Assembly (NCBI RefSeq): GCF_011065895.1
Contig: NZ_JAALCR010000015.1
Span: 148,100 to 212,099, forward strand
Length of the DNA stretch: 64,000 nt
Reading direction: 5' to 3'
DNA from: Paludisphaera rhizosphaerae
Lineage (GTDB): Bacteria; Planctomycetota; Planctomycetia; Isosphaerales; Isosphaeraceae
Shown: positions 17,675-26,090 of the stretch, piece after piece
Position numbering within the stretch: position 1 is the stretch's first letter
Layout: the number at the start of each line of letters is the position of its first letter
The notes under the pieces: model-generated
The model's database searches: none
Told to the model about the DNA's origin: nothing
What the model saw: the letters and a program-made list of their open reading frames with translations, nothing else
Translations under genes and position numbers: made by a program

Positions 17675-19750
17675 CTACGGTTGGACTTCGAGCGGGACCA
17701 CGCGGAGGCCGGGAACCGGGGGCGGCGTGAAACGTGGGAGCATCCCCGGCGGCTGAATGTCCAGAGGGGGCGGGGGGGCGTCCCCCAGGTTTGGCAACCT
17801 CCGCCGGAAGGGGATGATTCCGAACTCGTCCGGAGGGACGGCGAGGCCGTTCGGGTTGGGTGCGAAGGGGGCGATGGGCATCTGGTCGGGAGCCGGAGCC
17901 CAGCCGCCAAGGTTGATGGCGTCCGCCGTTTCTCCGTGAGATCCCAGTTCGTTGGTGCTCTTACCCGTTCTCTGGAGGGTGCCGTCGCCGGCGATCGTTT
18001 CCAGATGCGTCGCCCAGGCGTTCGTGGGGTCGGCGACGGCGGCCAGGGAATAACCACCCGCCGTCTCCTCAATCGACGACCGCGAACCACGGGTCTCCCG
18101 TTCGAGATAACTCACGATCCCACGCGCTCGGCCGACTTCCCCCTTGCTCATCAGAATCTGGGCGCGAAGACACATCCATCGGAGTCGGTCGCGAGGCGTT
18201 TCGGCCGTGGATTCGACGGCGGCCAGAAGCCGCTCGGCGGCGTCGTAGTCCTGGGCGAGGTAGGCGAAGAAGAGGCGGAAGTCTTCAAGTCCGTCTTCTG
18301 GGGCGGCGGGGGGAGACGTCAGCGGACCAGAGGCGAACTTCGCCAGCCGTTTCAATCGGAACTGCCGGGGGTGGAAGCCGCCCAACTCGCCGAGGATCGG
18401 CAGGACCGTCGCTCGCACGCCTTCGCCATCGCCGGTCGGCGACGGGAGCCAGGTCTGCAGGAGATCCAAGGCGCACGACGCAAGGCGGTCCAGCCATCGG
18501 CGGCGGCTCGACAGATCCGGGGCGACGGGGATGGTTTCCTTGGTCGTAAGATCGAACAAGGCGACAAGGCCCGCACCACCGCCGTCATCCACCCGGAACG
18601 CCAGATTCAGGCCGTCCGGCGAGATCGCCGGCGCGCCAAGCTGCAGTCCGCTATCCAGGGGGTGGAACCGGTCGTAGGTGTTCTGACCGACCAGGCTGCA
18701 CCAGCGCATGACCTGTTCCTGCCCGTCGTTGATGAGGCAAACGCCCTGGTCCTGTTCGGCGTCCATGGTCAGGTCGACCCGGGCCGAGCGAGGTCGGGGA
18801 TCTCCTCCCATAGTGGCAGGCCCTCGCATGCGGCCCGGGACGTTCGTCGGCGAGATCGATTCCAGCGTCGAGACGGGCGTCGCATAGCCCCCCTCAAGCC
18901 CGACGCGAACGAGGCTGACGTTCCTCGTTCGGAACGCTCCTCCGCCCGGTCCAGCGATCATCATGAGCGACTGGCCGTCCTGGCCCCAGGCCAGCAGCGA
19001 CGCGGTCAGAGCCGAGGCGTTGACGCGCAGAACCTGGTCGCTCCCTCCAATCGCGGTGAGGAGATGCACCTGAACCGCCGGCTCGGCTTCGGGAACGGGG
19101 ATTTCCTTCAGGAACGCCATCCGCCGCCCATCGGGAGACCACGCCGGCGCGAAGGCTCCATCGAGCGTCAGGGCGGTTCGGCCGTCCGTCAGGTTCACCA
19201 ACCACAGGCCGGCGACGGCTCCCGGTCGGGGGACGGCCACCCGGCGGCCGTCCGGACTGGGGGCGAGTTTCTGACGTGCGATCGCGACGCGGTCCTCAGC
19301 GTTGAGTTCCAGGTCGGCCTCGACGGCGATCGTCTGTCTGCGGTCCAGGCCCGATCGCACGACCACCTCGAATCGACCATGCTGAGTCGATCCCCCTTCG
19401 CCCTCGGTTGGGTTGAATCGGCCGTAGACGAGGGTCCGGCCGGAGGCGACCCAACTCGGCGACGAGAGCGGCTGGGGAGACTCCTCGATCAGGACCGATT
19501 CCCCGCTCTTAATCTCGGTCGCCCAGATCCGGTAGATCCTTTGCGGGACGACGGGAGCCGAGTGCGTCGCGTCGGGTACGCCGCCCGGCGCGAGCATCCA
19601 GCCTGAGGGCAGGGCGGTGGCGTCTGAGCTCTCTACCGTCGTGTAGGCGATCCAGCGGCTGTCGCGGGACCACTCGACCGGAGCCACGGGGGTCGCCGCG
19701 ACGAGCGCGACCGATAGAACGTGTGCGAGTCCTGCGAGACTCGACGACAT
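17675..19750 (-). CDS. Secreted TolB/WD40-like beta-propeller protein
   Basis: About 691 residues. ATG 19750 was chosen because GGAGAG lies 6 bases upstream and a signal peptide (SSSLAGLAHVLSVALVAATP) follows. The N-terminal two thirds contain repeated TolB/PD40-type strands: VEWSRDSRWIAYTT, KLAPSPDGRRVAVPRPG, FAPAWSPDGRRMAFLKE, LLAWGQDGQSLMMIAG and ISPDGLNLAFRVDDG. They would form a beta-propeller. The C-terminal third is helical, with TPR-like spacing (FFAYLAQDYDAAERLLAAVE, LRWMCLRAQILMSKGEVGRA), and the tail is Pro-rich. It is probably a periplasmic scaffold protein, and no enzyme motif is seen. Convergent with the M28 gene and divergent from the dehydratase gene. Confidence 0.82.
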   Translation of the reverse strand: MSSSLAGLAHVLSVALVAATPVAPVEWSRDSRWIAYTTVESSDATALPSGWMLAPGGVPDATHSAPVVPQRIYRIWATEIKSGESVLIEESPQPLSSPSWVASGRTLVYGRFNPTEGEGGSTQHGRFEVVVRSGLDRRQTIAVEADLELNAEDRVAIARQKLAPSPDGRRVAVPRPGAVAGLWLVNLTDGRTALTLDGAFAPAWSPDGRRMAFLKEIPVPEAEPAVQVHLLTAIGGSDQVLRVNASALTASLLAWGQDGQSLMMIAGPGGGAFRTRNVSLVRVGLEGGYATPVSTLESISPTNVPGRMRGPATMGGDPRPRSARVDLTMDAEQDQGVCLINDGQEQVMRWCSLVGQNTYDRFHPLDSGLQLGAPAISPDGLNLAFRVDDGGGAGLVALFDLTTKETIPVAPDLSSRRRWLDRLASCALDLLQTWLPSPTGDGEGVRATVLPILGELGGFHPRQFRLKRLAKFASGPLTSPPAAPEDGLEDFRLFFAYLAQDYDAAERLLAAVESTAETPRDRLRWMCLRAQILMSKGEVGRARGIVSYLERETRGSRSSIEETAGGYSLAAVADPTNAWATHLETIAGDGTLQRTGKSTNELGSHGETADAINLGGWAPAPDQMPIAPFAPNPNGLAVPPDEFGIIPFRRRLPNLGDAPPPPLDIQPPGMLPRFTPPPVPGLRVVPLEVQP

Positions 19751-20139
19751 GGGGGACTCTCCGCCGGGTCGAGGGCGCGTCGCGTTCCCGCGCCTCGTGG
19801 AACACCGATCTTCGGTGTCGAGGACGACGCTGTTCAAGTATAAGACGGCTGGCGCCGACTTCCTAGTTGAAAGGTCGAGACGCGACGGCTCGCAGAACCA
19901 TCCTGGAACAGAGGACGGATGGTCCATGTGTTTGACCGTCGGCCTGCAGGTTGTATCCTTCCGGGAACGGGTTACGTCCGTCGCCCCAGGCTGCGCCGCT
20001 GGGCCTGGTCCTTGAAGGAGGGCCAGGCCGAGGATAAGATGCGGGGTCGTCGACGGCGGACGCCCCGACGCTTCGAATCCCGGCCGGCTCGAGAGTCGGG
20101 CCCCTCCAGAGTCTCGCCTTCTTGAATTCGGGAGCTTCC
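19751..20139. other. Divergent intergenic region upstream of the biosynthetic cluster
   Basis: 389 bases between the propeller gene (minus) and the first dehydratase gene (plus). GTTCAAGTATAAGACG near 19833-19848 is a candidate -10-containing stretch. No convincing coding frame or long hairpin was seen. It should hold the first promoter of the fatty-acid-like cluster. Confidence 0.35.
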
Positions 20140-20667
20140 ATGCGTTTCGTCCTGATCGACCGGATCGTCGACGTTCAACCCGGCCGTTCGCTGCACGCCG
20201 TCAAGAACCTGTCGCTCGCCGAGGAATATCTGGCCGACCACTTCCCTGGATTTCCGGTTATGCCCGGGGTCCTGATGCTGGAGGCTCTGACTCAGGCCGG
20301 CGCGTGGCTCCTTCGGGACATGGAAGACTTCGCGAACAGCATCATTCTGCTGAAGCAGGCCAAGACGATCAAGTACGGAAGCTTCGTCGAACCTGGTCGG
20401 CAGCTTGAACTTAAGGTCGAGCTGATCTCCGACGCCGCCCCCGACGCCACGTTCAAGGCCGTCGGCGTGATCGACGGCCAGGAGATGGTCAAGGGCCGGA
20501 TCATCCTGACCAGATACAACCTCCGCGACAAGAACCCGCATCTGCACGCGACCGACGCTTCGATTGTGGCTGGGCTTCGCGATCTTTACGCCACCTTGCG
20601 CAAAGGATCGGTCGGCGCCCGCGCGATCTCTCGGACGCCAGAGCCTGCGGGCGTCAAGCTCATCTGA
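20140..20667 (+). CDS. FabZ-like (3R)-hydroxyacyl-ACP dehydratase 1
   Basis: A 175-residue hot-dog-fold protein, somewhat longer than housekeeping FabZ (about 145-150). The catalytic pair is present in DHFPGFPVMPGVLMLEALTQ: His34 and Glu48. The usual Gly before the His is Asp. The C-terminal extension of about 35 residues is basic and unstructured. It would dehydrate 3-hydroxyacyl chains on an acyl carrier protein. Start ATG 20140 follows GGGAGC. It opens a run with an ACP gene, a second dehydratase and two ketosynthase-like genes, so I infer a dedicated acyl-chain or polyene pathway rather than general fatty acid synthesis. A 355-base gap separates it from the ACP gene. Confidence 0.88.
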   Translation: MRFVLIDRIVDVQPGRSLHAVKNLSLAEEYLADHFPGFPVMPGVLMLEALTQAGAWLLRDMEDFANSIILLKQAKTIKYGSFVEPGRQLELKVELISDAAPDATFKAVGVIDGQEMVKGRIILTRYNLRDKNPHLHATDASIVAGLRDLYATLRKGSVGARAISRTPEPAGVKLI

Positions 20668-21022
20668 CACGTGGTTGGGCGTATGACCCGCCCAGCCGGC
20701 GCACTCGGCGCAGCTTGCCGAGGCGGGCCAGAAAAAAACCAAGGTTCCCGTCAACTTAGGTCGTATCATTAGCTTGAGCTTGCTGAGGTTGCAAGAAATC
20801 CCGATTTTCTGGACAATGCCAGGCGTGCCCAGGATCCAGGCCGAAGGATCGTGGGCAGCCTTCCAATACGAATCGGGCCTCACCTTGCCACCCGCCCCAC
20901 TTGAAGTTCGCCGCTCGATCTTGCCGACGATTAAGTGAGCCGACTTAATCGTAGGCCCGTCCGCGTCCCCGATTCGCAGCCGATCGAGTGCGAGCCCTGG
21001 TCCCCTTTTTCCTGAGGATGAC
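20668..21022. other. 355-base intergenic region between dehydratase 1 and the ACP gene
   Basis: Just after the dehydratase stop a hairpin can form (CTCGGC 20704-20709 with GCCGAG 20717-20722) followed by GGCCAGAAAAAAACC. The rest is lower in GC, without a believable coding frame, and ends with a strong inverted repeat (20927-20952). The gap suggests that the ACP and later genes have their own promoter. Confidence 0.4.
20927..20952. promoter_or_regulatory. Perfect inverted repeat upstream of the ACP gene
   Basis: ACGATTAAGT at 20927-20936 and ACTTAATCGT at 20943-20952 are exact 10-base reverse complements separated by six bases. The arms are AT-rich in a GC-rich setting and lie 70 bases before the ACP start. 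This looks like a dimeric-regulator operator. A transcript hairpin is an alternative. Confidence 0.5.
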
Positions 21023-21409
21023 ATGCCCGCATACGAAGAAATCTTCGACAAGGTCCAGTCCACGCTCGTCGACGCTCTTGGCGTGGACGAAGAGGACGTC
21101 ACTCGCGAATCGACCCTCCAGGGCGATCTGGGAGCCGAGTCGATCGACTTCCTCGACATCGTTTTCCGTCTCGAGCGGAACTTCGGGATCAAGATCCCCC
21201 GCGGCGAGCTCTTCCCGGAGAACCTGGTCGCCGATCCCGAGTGGATCGCCGACGGCAAGCTCACGCCGAAGGGCGTCTCCGAGCTGAAGGCCCGCCTGCC
21301 GTTCGCCGACCTCTCGAAGTTCGAGGCTGATCCGGACGTCGAGAAGATGGGCGATCTGTACACGGTCGACATGCTCGTCCATTACGTCCAGAGCAAGCTG
21401 GCCGCCTGA
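21023..21409 (+). CDS. Acyl carrier protein, long form
   Basis: A 128-residue ACP, clearly longer than the usual 77-80. Helix I (EEIFDKVQSTLVDALGV), the STLQGDLGAESIDFLDIVF segment with the phosphopantetheine-accepting Ser40, and helix II followed by KIP are canonical. The final helix is recognisable in YTVDMLVHYVQSKL at the C-terminus. Between them about 45-50 extra residues are inserted (from GELFPENL to EKMGDL), an arrangement not found in housekeeping AcpP. It presumably carries the growing chain for the adjoining dehydratases and ketosynthases. GAGGATGAC lies ahead of the ATG. A small hairpin follows before dehydratase 2, perhaps tuning the ACP to enzyme ratio. Confidence 0.92.
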   Translation: MPAYEEIFDKVQSTLVDALGVDEEDVTRESTLQGDLGAESIDFLDIVFRLERNFGIKIPRGELFPENLVADPEWIADGKLTPKGVSELKARLPFADLSKFEADPDVEKMGDLYTVDMLVHYVQSKLAA

Positions 21410-21445
21410 CCATCGCGGCCGACCGCCCCACCAGCCCGGAACGGC

Positions 21446-21468
21446 CGCGGCCCTTGTCATGGGCCGCG
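21446..21468 (+). terminator. Intercistronic hairpin behind the ACP gene
   Basis: CGCGGCCC (21446-21453) pairs perfectly with GGGCCGCG (21461-21468) around TTGTCAT. No U-run follows. Placed between a highly expressed type of gene (ACP) and enzyme genes, it may act as an attenuator or mRNA-stabilising 3' end. Confidence 0.4.
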
Positions 21469-21543
21469 CGTCCGGCGACTGGGCGTGTGGGGGACCGGCC
21501 TCTCCTTCTCCACCTTCCCCCTGGCCCGGCGGCGCGCCCGATC

Positions 21544-22092
21544 ATGCGATGGATCTGGATCGATAAATTCACGGAGTTCCGGAGCGGTCAGTTCGCGCGA
21601 GCGATCAAGAACCTGACCCTTGCCGAGGAACACCTGCACGACCACTTCCCGGGATTTCCGGTCATGCCCGCCTCCCTCATCATCGAGGGGCTGGCGCAGA
21701 CGGGGGGCATCCTGGTGGGCGAAGCCAGCGGCTTCGCGGAGAAGGTCGTGCTCGCCAAGCTCCCTCGCGTCGAGTTCTTCGGCGTCGCCTGCGCCGGCGA
21801 CCAGTTGACCTACGAGGTGACGCTCACCGATCTGCGGTCCGAAGGGGCTGTCGTCGACGCCAAGGCGTTCCTGAACGGCGAACTCCTCTGCGACGCCGAG
21901 ATCGTTTTCGCGCACCTGGACAATACACGGGCCAACCAGATTTTCGGCCCCAAGAACTTCGTTTTCACCCAGCAGCTCCTTGGGGTCCTGGACCTCGCCA
22001 AGGCGCAACAGCGGGCCAAAGAGCAGGCGGACGCGTCCGCCGATGGTCAGGCCAACGGCGAGCCCACCACGCCGACTCCCCCCCAGGGTTGA
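21544..22092 (+). CDS. FabZ-like hydroxyacyl-ACP dehydratase 2
   Basis: 182 residues, homologous to dehydratase 1, starting MRWIWIDKFTEFRSGQ. His34 and Glu48 are both kept in DHFPGFPVMPASLIIEGLAQ, but the usual PGVLM of FabZ reads PASLI and Gly replaces Ala before LAQ. Substrate preference may therefore differ from copy 1. The C-terminal 30 residues are a low-complexity tail (Ala, Asp, Pro, Thr). The frame is open further upstream, but similarity starts at ATG 21544. The ribosome site is weak. Two different dehydratases flanking one ACP suggest either a heterodimer, as known for ApeI/ApeP in aryl-polyene synthesis, or two chain-length ranges (inference). Confidence 0.87.
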   Translation: MRWIWIDKFTEFRSGQFARAIKNLTLAEEHLHDHFPGFPVMPASLIIEGLAQTGGILVGEASGFAEKVVLAKLPRVEFFGVACAGDQLTYEVTLTDLRSEGAVVDAKAFLNGELLCDAEIVFAHLDNTRANQIFGPKNFVFTQQLLGVLDLAKAQQRAKEQADASADGQANGEPTTPTPPQG

Positions 22093-22215
22093 GGCTGCGA
22101 CGGTCGCCAAAGCTGCGAAATTCGGGTAGACTGTCCGCATTCAAGAGTTTTTGACGTTTCGCGCGACGGGACGGATCGGGGCCCAAGCCCCCCAACGGAG
22201 TCCGACGGGTCATTC

Positions 22216-23538
22216 ATGGTTGGTCTTGAACGCCGCGTGGTCATCACCGGTCTGGGATTCGTGACGCCCCTGGGCGATACGCCAGAGACGCTCTGGGAGC
22301 GGATCTCCGCCGGCCAGGGTGCGCTTCGGCGGATCGAAGAGTTCCCCGTCGCGGGGCTCCCCAACGACGTCGTCGCTGAGATCCGGGGCTTCGACTTCAT
22401 CAAGGGCTACGCCCTACCCAAGTTCCGCAAGACGCTGGCCAAGAGCCGCAAGTACATGGCCCGCGACATCCAGCTCGCGGTGGCTGCGGCCCAACGCGCC
22501 ATGAGCGACGCGGGACTCGTGGACGGCGGCGTCGATCCGACGCGGATCGGCATCGACCTGGGCGCCGGCCTGATCTCGACGGACCTCGACGAGCTGGCTC
22601 CGGCCATCACGATGGCCACCGAGAAGACGGGCCAGTTCGAGTTCCCCGTCTGGGGAAAGGAAGCCATCGGCGTCATCGAGCCGATCTGGCTTCTGAAGTA
22701 CCTGCCCAACATGCTGGCCTGTCACATCTCGATCCTGATGGACTGCCAGGGGCCCAGCAACACGATCACGGAGGCGGACTCGTCCTCCAACCTCGCCATC
22801 GCCGAGGCCGCCCGGATCATCGCCCGCGGCAAGGCTGACGTGATGATCACCGGCGGGGCCGACTCCAAGATCCATCCGCTCAGTCTGACCCGGATGGCCC
22901 TGTACAACACGATGTCGCGCTGGGAAGGAGAGCCCTCCGCGGGCCTCCGCCCGTTCGACGCTCGCCGCGACGGCACGCTTCCCGGCGAGGGGGCTGGCAT
23001 TCTGATCATCGAGGAACTTGGTCACGCCCTTCGACGCGGGGCCAAGATCCACGGCGAGATCCTCGGCGCCGGTTCGGGCTGCGACGCCGTTCCGACCGGG
23101 GGGCTGGACCCGCAGGGCGGGGGGACCGAGATCGCGGTCAAGGCCGCACTCCGCGAGGCTCGTATCAAGCCCGAGGACGTCGGCCACGTCAACGCCCACG
23201 GCGCGGGCTTCAAGGTTGGCGACCTCGCCGAGGCTCGGGCCTTTGAGCGGGTCTTCGGCAAGGGTGCTGTGCCGGTCACCGGCCTGAAGGGCTACCTGGG
23301 GAACATCGCGTCGGGAGCGGGGGCTGTCGAGCTGATCTCCAGCCTCGTCGGCGTGAACCGGGGCCTGATCCCCCCCACGCTCAACTGCGAAGAGGTCGAT
23401 CCGGCGTGCCACGTCGACGTCGTGACGGCCGCTCCCCGGCCGACCGACAATCCCATCTTTGTTAACACCAACGTCACCATCAACGGGCAGGCCTCGGCCG
23501 TCGTGGTCAAGGGCGGGCCGATCGCCCCCGAGGGCTGA
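22216..23538 (+). CDS. Beta-ketoacyl synthase-like protein lacking catalytic Cys (chain-length-factor-like)
   Basis: A 440-residue thiolase-fold protein aligning over its full length with FabF. Where active KS enzymes have TACxS it reads TITEADSSS, so Asp188 replaces the nucleophilic Cys. The first His is kept (VNAHGAG, His328), but the second, in the KSMxGH motif, is Asn363 (KGYLGN). It therefore cannot condense chains in the normal way. It resembles the KS-beta/chain length factor partners of type II polyketide and aryl-polyene synthases, which form heterodimers with an active KS, and such a KS is encoded next (gap 70 bases). Decarboxylase KSQ proteins carry Gln here, so that role is less likely. 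Confidence 0.85.
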   Translation: MVGLERRVVITGLGFVTPLGDTPETLWERISAGQGALRRIEEFPVAGLPNDVVAEIRGFDFIKGYALPKFRKTLAKSRKYMARDIQLAVAAAQRAMSDAGLVDGGVDPTRIGIDLGAGLISTDLDELAPAITMATEKTGQFEFPVWGKEAIGVIEPIWLLKYLPNMLACHISILMDCQGPSNTITEADSSSNLAIAEAARIIARGKADVMITGGADSKIHPLSLTRMALYNTMSRWEGEPSAGLRPFDARRDGTLPGEGAGILIIEELGHALRRGAKIHGEILGAGSGCDAVPTGGLDPQGGGTEIAVKAALREARIKPEDVGHVNAHGAGFKVGDLAEARAFERVFGKGAVPVTGLKGYLGNIASGAGAVELISSLVGVNRGLIPPTLNCEEVDPACHVDVVTAAPRPTDNPIFVNTNVTINGQASAVVVKGGPIAPEG

Positions 23539-23608
23539 TCTCGGGCCAGGGCTCGTCCTCGTTTCGGTTTTCCTCAGAGGTCGGGCGAAGGCCCGGGAAG
23601 ATAGCTCC

Positions 23609-24907
23609 ATGCGGCGGGTCGTCGTCACAGGAATGGGAATGGTCACCCCGGTCGGCGGGGACGTTGAGTCGACCTGGCAGGCGCTGCTGGCCGGCAAGAG
23701 CGGCGTCGGGCCGATCTCGCACTTCGACGCTCGCACCTTCCCGACCCGGATTGCCGCCGAGGTGAAGGATTTCGACCTCTCGCGGTATCTCGACGACGCC
23801 GACCGCTGGGCCGAATACTCGCGGAACACGCGGTTCGCCCTGGCCGCCGGCAAGATGGCGATGGACGACTCGGGGCTGACCGAGTGTCAGGACCTGGACC
23901 GTTCGCGGTTCGGCGTCTATCTCGGCGCGGGCGAGGGGCAGCAGGACTTCGGCCGATTCGTCAAGCTCGTCTACAAGTGCACGAAGGGAGTGGGCGACTC
24001 CCATCTGAAGGTCTCCGAGTCGGAGTTCACCCGGCTGGGCGTCGACAACCTGCACGTCAGGCACGAATCCGAGCAGGAACCGGGCACGCCGGCCGCTCAC
24101 CTGGCAGCTCGGTTCGGCGCTCGGGGAGCGAACTCGAACTGCCTCACGGCCTGCGCCGCCAGCTCGCAGGCGATCGGCGAGGCGTACGAGATGATCCGCC
24201 ACGACTGCGCCGACGTGATGCTCTCGGGCGGCACTCATAGCATGATCCACCCTTTCGGCGTCACGGGCTTCATCCTGCTTACGGCTCTCTCGACTCGCAA
24301 CGACGAGCCCCAGAAGGCGAGCCGCCCGTTCGATCGCGAGCGTGATGGATTCATCATCGGCGAAGGGGCGGGCATGCTCGTGCTCGAGGAGCTTGAGCAC
24401 GCCAAGGCTCGGGGCGCGAAGATCTACGGCGAGCTTGTCGGCTACGGCTCCACGGCCGACGCGTTTCGGATCACTGACAGTCACGAAGACGGCCGCGGGG
24501 CGATCGCCTGCCTGCGTGAGGCTCTCGACGGCGCTGGGTTGGCTCCCGAACAGATCGACTATATCAACGCTCACGGGACCAGCACGTCGGTCAACGATTC
24601 CGTTGAGACCCTGGCGATCAAGAAGACCTTCGGTGAGACCGCCTATAAGGTCCCCATCTCGAGCACCAAGAGCATGATGGGCCACCTGATCGCCGCCGCC
24701 GGCAGCGTCGAGGCCATCGTCTGCCTCCTGACGATTCGCGACGGCGTCCTCCCTCCCACGATCAACCTGGACAACCCCGACCCCGACTGCGACCTCGACT
24801 ACATTCCCCACGAGGCTCGTAAGAAGCACGTCGACGTCGCGCTTTCCAACAGCTTCGGCTTCGGCGGCCAGAACATCACCCTCATCTTGAAACGCTACAC
24901 CGACTGA
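23609..24907 (+). CDS. Beta-ketoacyl-ACP synthase (KS-alpha, FabF-like), active
   Basis: 432 residues starting MRRVVVTGMGMVTPVG at ATG 23609 behind GGGAAG. The complete catalytic triad is present: Cys182 in NCLTACAASS, His322 in INAHGTST and His359 in KSMMGHLIAAAG. The C-terminus LSNSFGFGGQN is standard for FabF. It would extend an acyl chain by Claisen condensation with malonyl-ACP. A segment of about 40 residues between 115 and 160 (VYKCTKGVGDSHLKVSESEF) is longer than in E. coli FabF. Together with the preceding Cys-less paralogue it probably forms a KS/chain-length-factor heterodimer. The gene order is the reverse of actinobacterial type II clusters, where KS-alpha comes first. Confidence 0.93.
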   Translation: MRRVVVTGMGMVTPVGGDVESTWQALLAGKSGVGPISHFDARTFPTRIAAEVKDFDLSRYLDDADRWAEYSRNTRFALAAGKMAMDDSGLTECQDLDRSRFGVYLGAGEGQQDFGRFVKLVYKCTKGVGDSHLKVSESEFTRLGVDNLHVRHESEQEPGTPAAHLAARFGARGANSNCLTACAASSQAIGEAYEMIRHDCADVMLSGGTHSMIHPFGVTGFILLTALSTRNDEPQKASRPFDRERDGFIIGEGAGMLVLEELEHAKARGAKIYGELVGYGSTADAFRITDSHEDGRGAIACLREALDGAGLAPEQIDYINAHGTSTSVNDSVETLAIKKTFGETAYKVPISSTKSMMGHLIAAAGSVEAIVCLLTIRDGVLPPTINLDNPDPDCDLDYIPHEARKKHVDVALSNSFGFGGQNITLILKRYTD

Positions 24908-24975
24908 CCGATGTCTCGCCGGGTCCGTTCCTGCCGCGCAGGGGCGATTCTGGCGAATCGAACGGGAGTGCATTC

Positions 24976-26064
24976 GTGACCGGCCTCTCTACCTTGCTTG
25001 TCATCCTGGTCGTCGTCGCGCTGATCCCCGTGGTGGTCTTCGGCGGCTTCCTGCTGTTCTGCATCTGGATGTACTGCCCGGTCATTCGGCGAATCTTCGA
25101 AGAGCGGCCGATGTTCATGCCGCTGAAGCTCACTCCCGAGGACGTCGGCGAGGCGGCCTCGTTCAAGACGGGCGACGGCTTGACCCTCCAGGGGAGCTAC
25201 TTCAAAGCCCGTACCGACTCTCGGGTGGGCGTGCTCGTCTACTGCCACGAGTTCCTCAGCGACCGCTGGAGCTACGCCCCGTACCTCGACCATCTGCGCG
25301 ACCGCGGTTTCGACGTCTTCAGCTTCGATTTCCGCGGCCACGGCGAAAGCGCCTCGGAGCCCGGCTACGATCCGCTCCAGTACGCCTCGGATCGTGAGGT
25401 CGACGACCTCCAGAGCGCCCTCGCGTATCTTCGGACTCGTCCCGACCGCGACCTGTCCGGCTACGGCCTGTTCGGCGTCAGCCGCGGGGGCGGTACGGCC
25501 CTGCTGGTCGCCGCCGACGAACCCGACGTCTGGGGCGTCGTCACCGACGGCGCGTTCGCGACTCGCGGCACCATGACCGCGTACATCGTCCGCTGGGCTG
25601 AGATCTTCGTCCGGGTCAAATGGTTCCTGAAGCTCGTTCCCCGTTTCATCTTCGCCATCCTCGGCGACGTGGCTCGGGCCGGCACGGAGCAGCAGCGAGG
25701 CTGCAACTATCCCAGCATCGAGCGTGCGGTTTCCCGTCTCACGCCCCGCCCTTGGCTCCAGATCCACGGCCAGCGCGACGTCTACATCGGCGTCGACATC
25801 GCCCGCGAGTTCTTCTCGTGGGCCGGCGAGCCGAAAGAGCAATGGCTGGTCGCCGACGCCAAGCACAACCGCTGCCGGGAGACGGCTCCCGAGGAATACT
25901 CGCTCCGCCTGGCTGAGTTCGTCGACCTCAACGCTCCTCGGCGTCCGCTCATCGACGCCGAGGACGAACCGGCCGCGACCGATTTCCGTAAGTTCTCCGC
26001 CGTCGAGGGCCGGATCGTCGGCGGCGGCCTGATGACCAACGTCGCCTCCCCCGTCACCGGCTGA
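24976..26064 (+). CDS. Membrane-anchored alpha/beta hydrolase
   Basis: 362 residues, GTG start with GGGAG 6 bases ahead. A long N-terminal transmembrane helix (LLVILVVVALIPVVVFGG, about 6-30) is followed by an alpha/beta hydrolase domain. Nucleophile Ser169 lies in GVSRGGG, Asp in HGQRDVYIG and His in DAKHNRC. The fold also shows YCHEFLSDRWSY (oxyanion region) and FDFRGHGES. It resembles cytoplasm-facing esterase/thioesterase-like hydrolases. Sitting 68 bases behind the active KS and 26 before the GH3 gene, it could release or transfer the finished acyl chain at the membrane (inference). No phosphopantetheine-binding motif is present. Confidence 0.85.
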   Translation: MTGLSTLLVILVVVALIPVVVFGGFLLFCIWMYCPVIRRIFEERPMFMPLKLTPEDVGEAASFKTGDGLTLQGSYFKARTDSRVGVLVYCHEFLSDRWSYAPYLDHLRDRGFDVFSFDFRGHGESASEPGYDPLQYASDREVDDLQSALAYLRTRPDRDLSGYGLFGVSRGGGTALLVAADEPDVWGVVTDGAFATRGTMTAYIVRWAEIFVRVKWFLKLVPRFIFAILGDVARAGTEQQRGCNYPSIERAVSRLTPRPWLQIHGQRDVYIGVDIAREFFSWAGEPKEQWLVADAKHNRCRETAPEEYSLRLAEFVDLNAPRRPLIDAEDEPAATDFRKFSAVEGRIVGGGLMTNVASPVTG

Positions 26065-26090
26065 ACCCTTCACCTCCGGGACGCCGACCC

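Noticed and set aside
17681..19606. 641-codon plus-strand open frame opposite the beta-propeller gene
   Set aside because: The minus strand carries the signal peptide, ribosome site and PD40-like repeats. The plus frame has none of these.
20041..20110. CTTCGAATCCCGG stretch that resembles a tRNA T-loop
   Set aside because: No acceptor, D or anticodon stem can be folded around it.
20687..20727. Hairpin behind dehydratase 1 as an intrinsic terminator
   Set aside because: The run behind it is A, not T, on the plus strand, so it does not fit a rho-independent terminator in either orientation.
12702..20914. Possible similarity between the intergenic stretches near 12702-12887 and (minus strand) near 20810-20914, both encoding SYWK-like peptides
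   Set aside because: Only about 14 bases (ATTCxTATTGGAAGG) match and the flanks diverge, so I cannot call it a repeat or a gene remnant.
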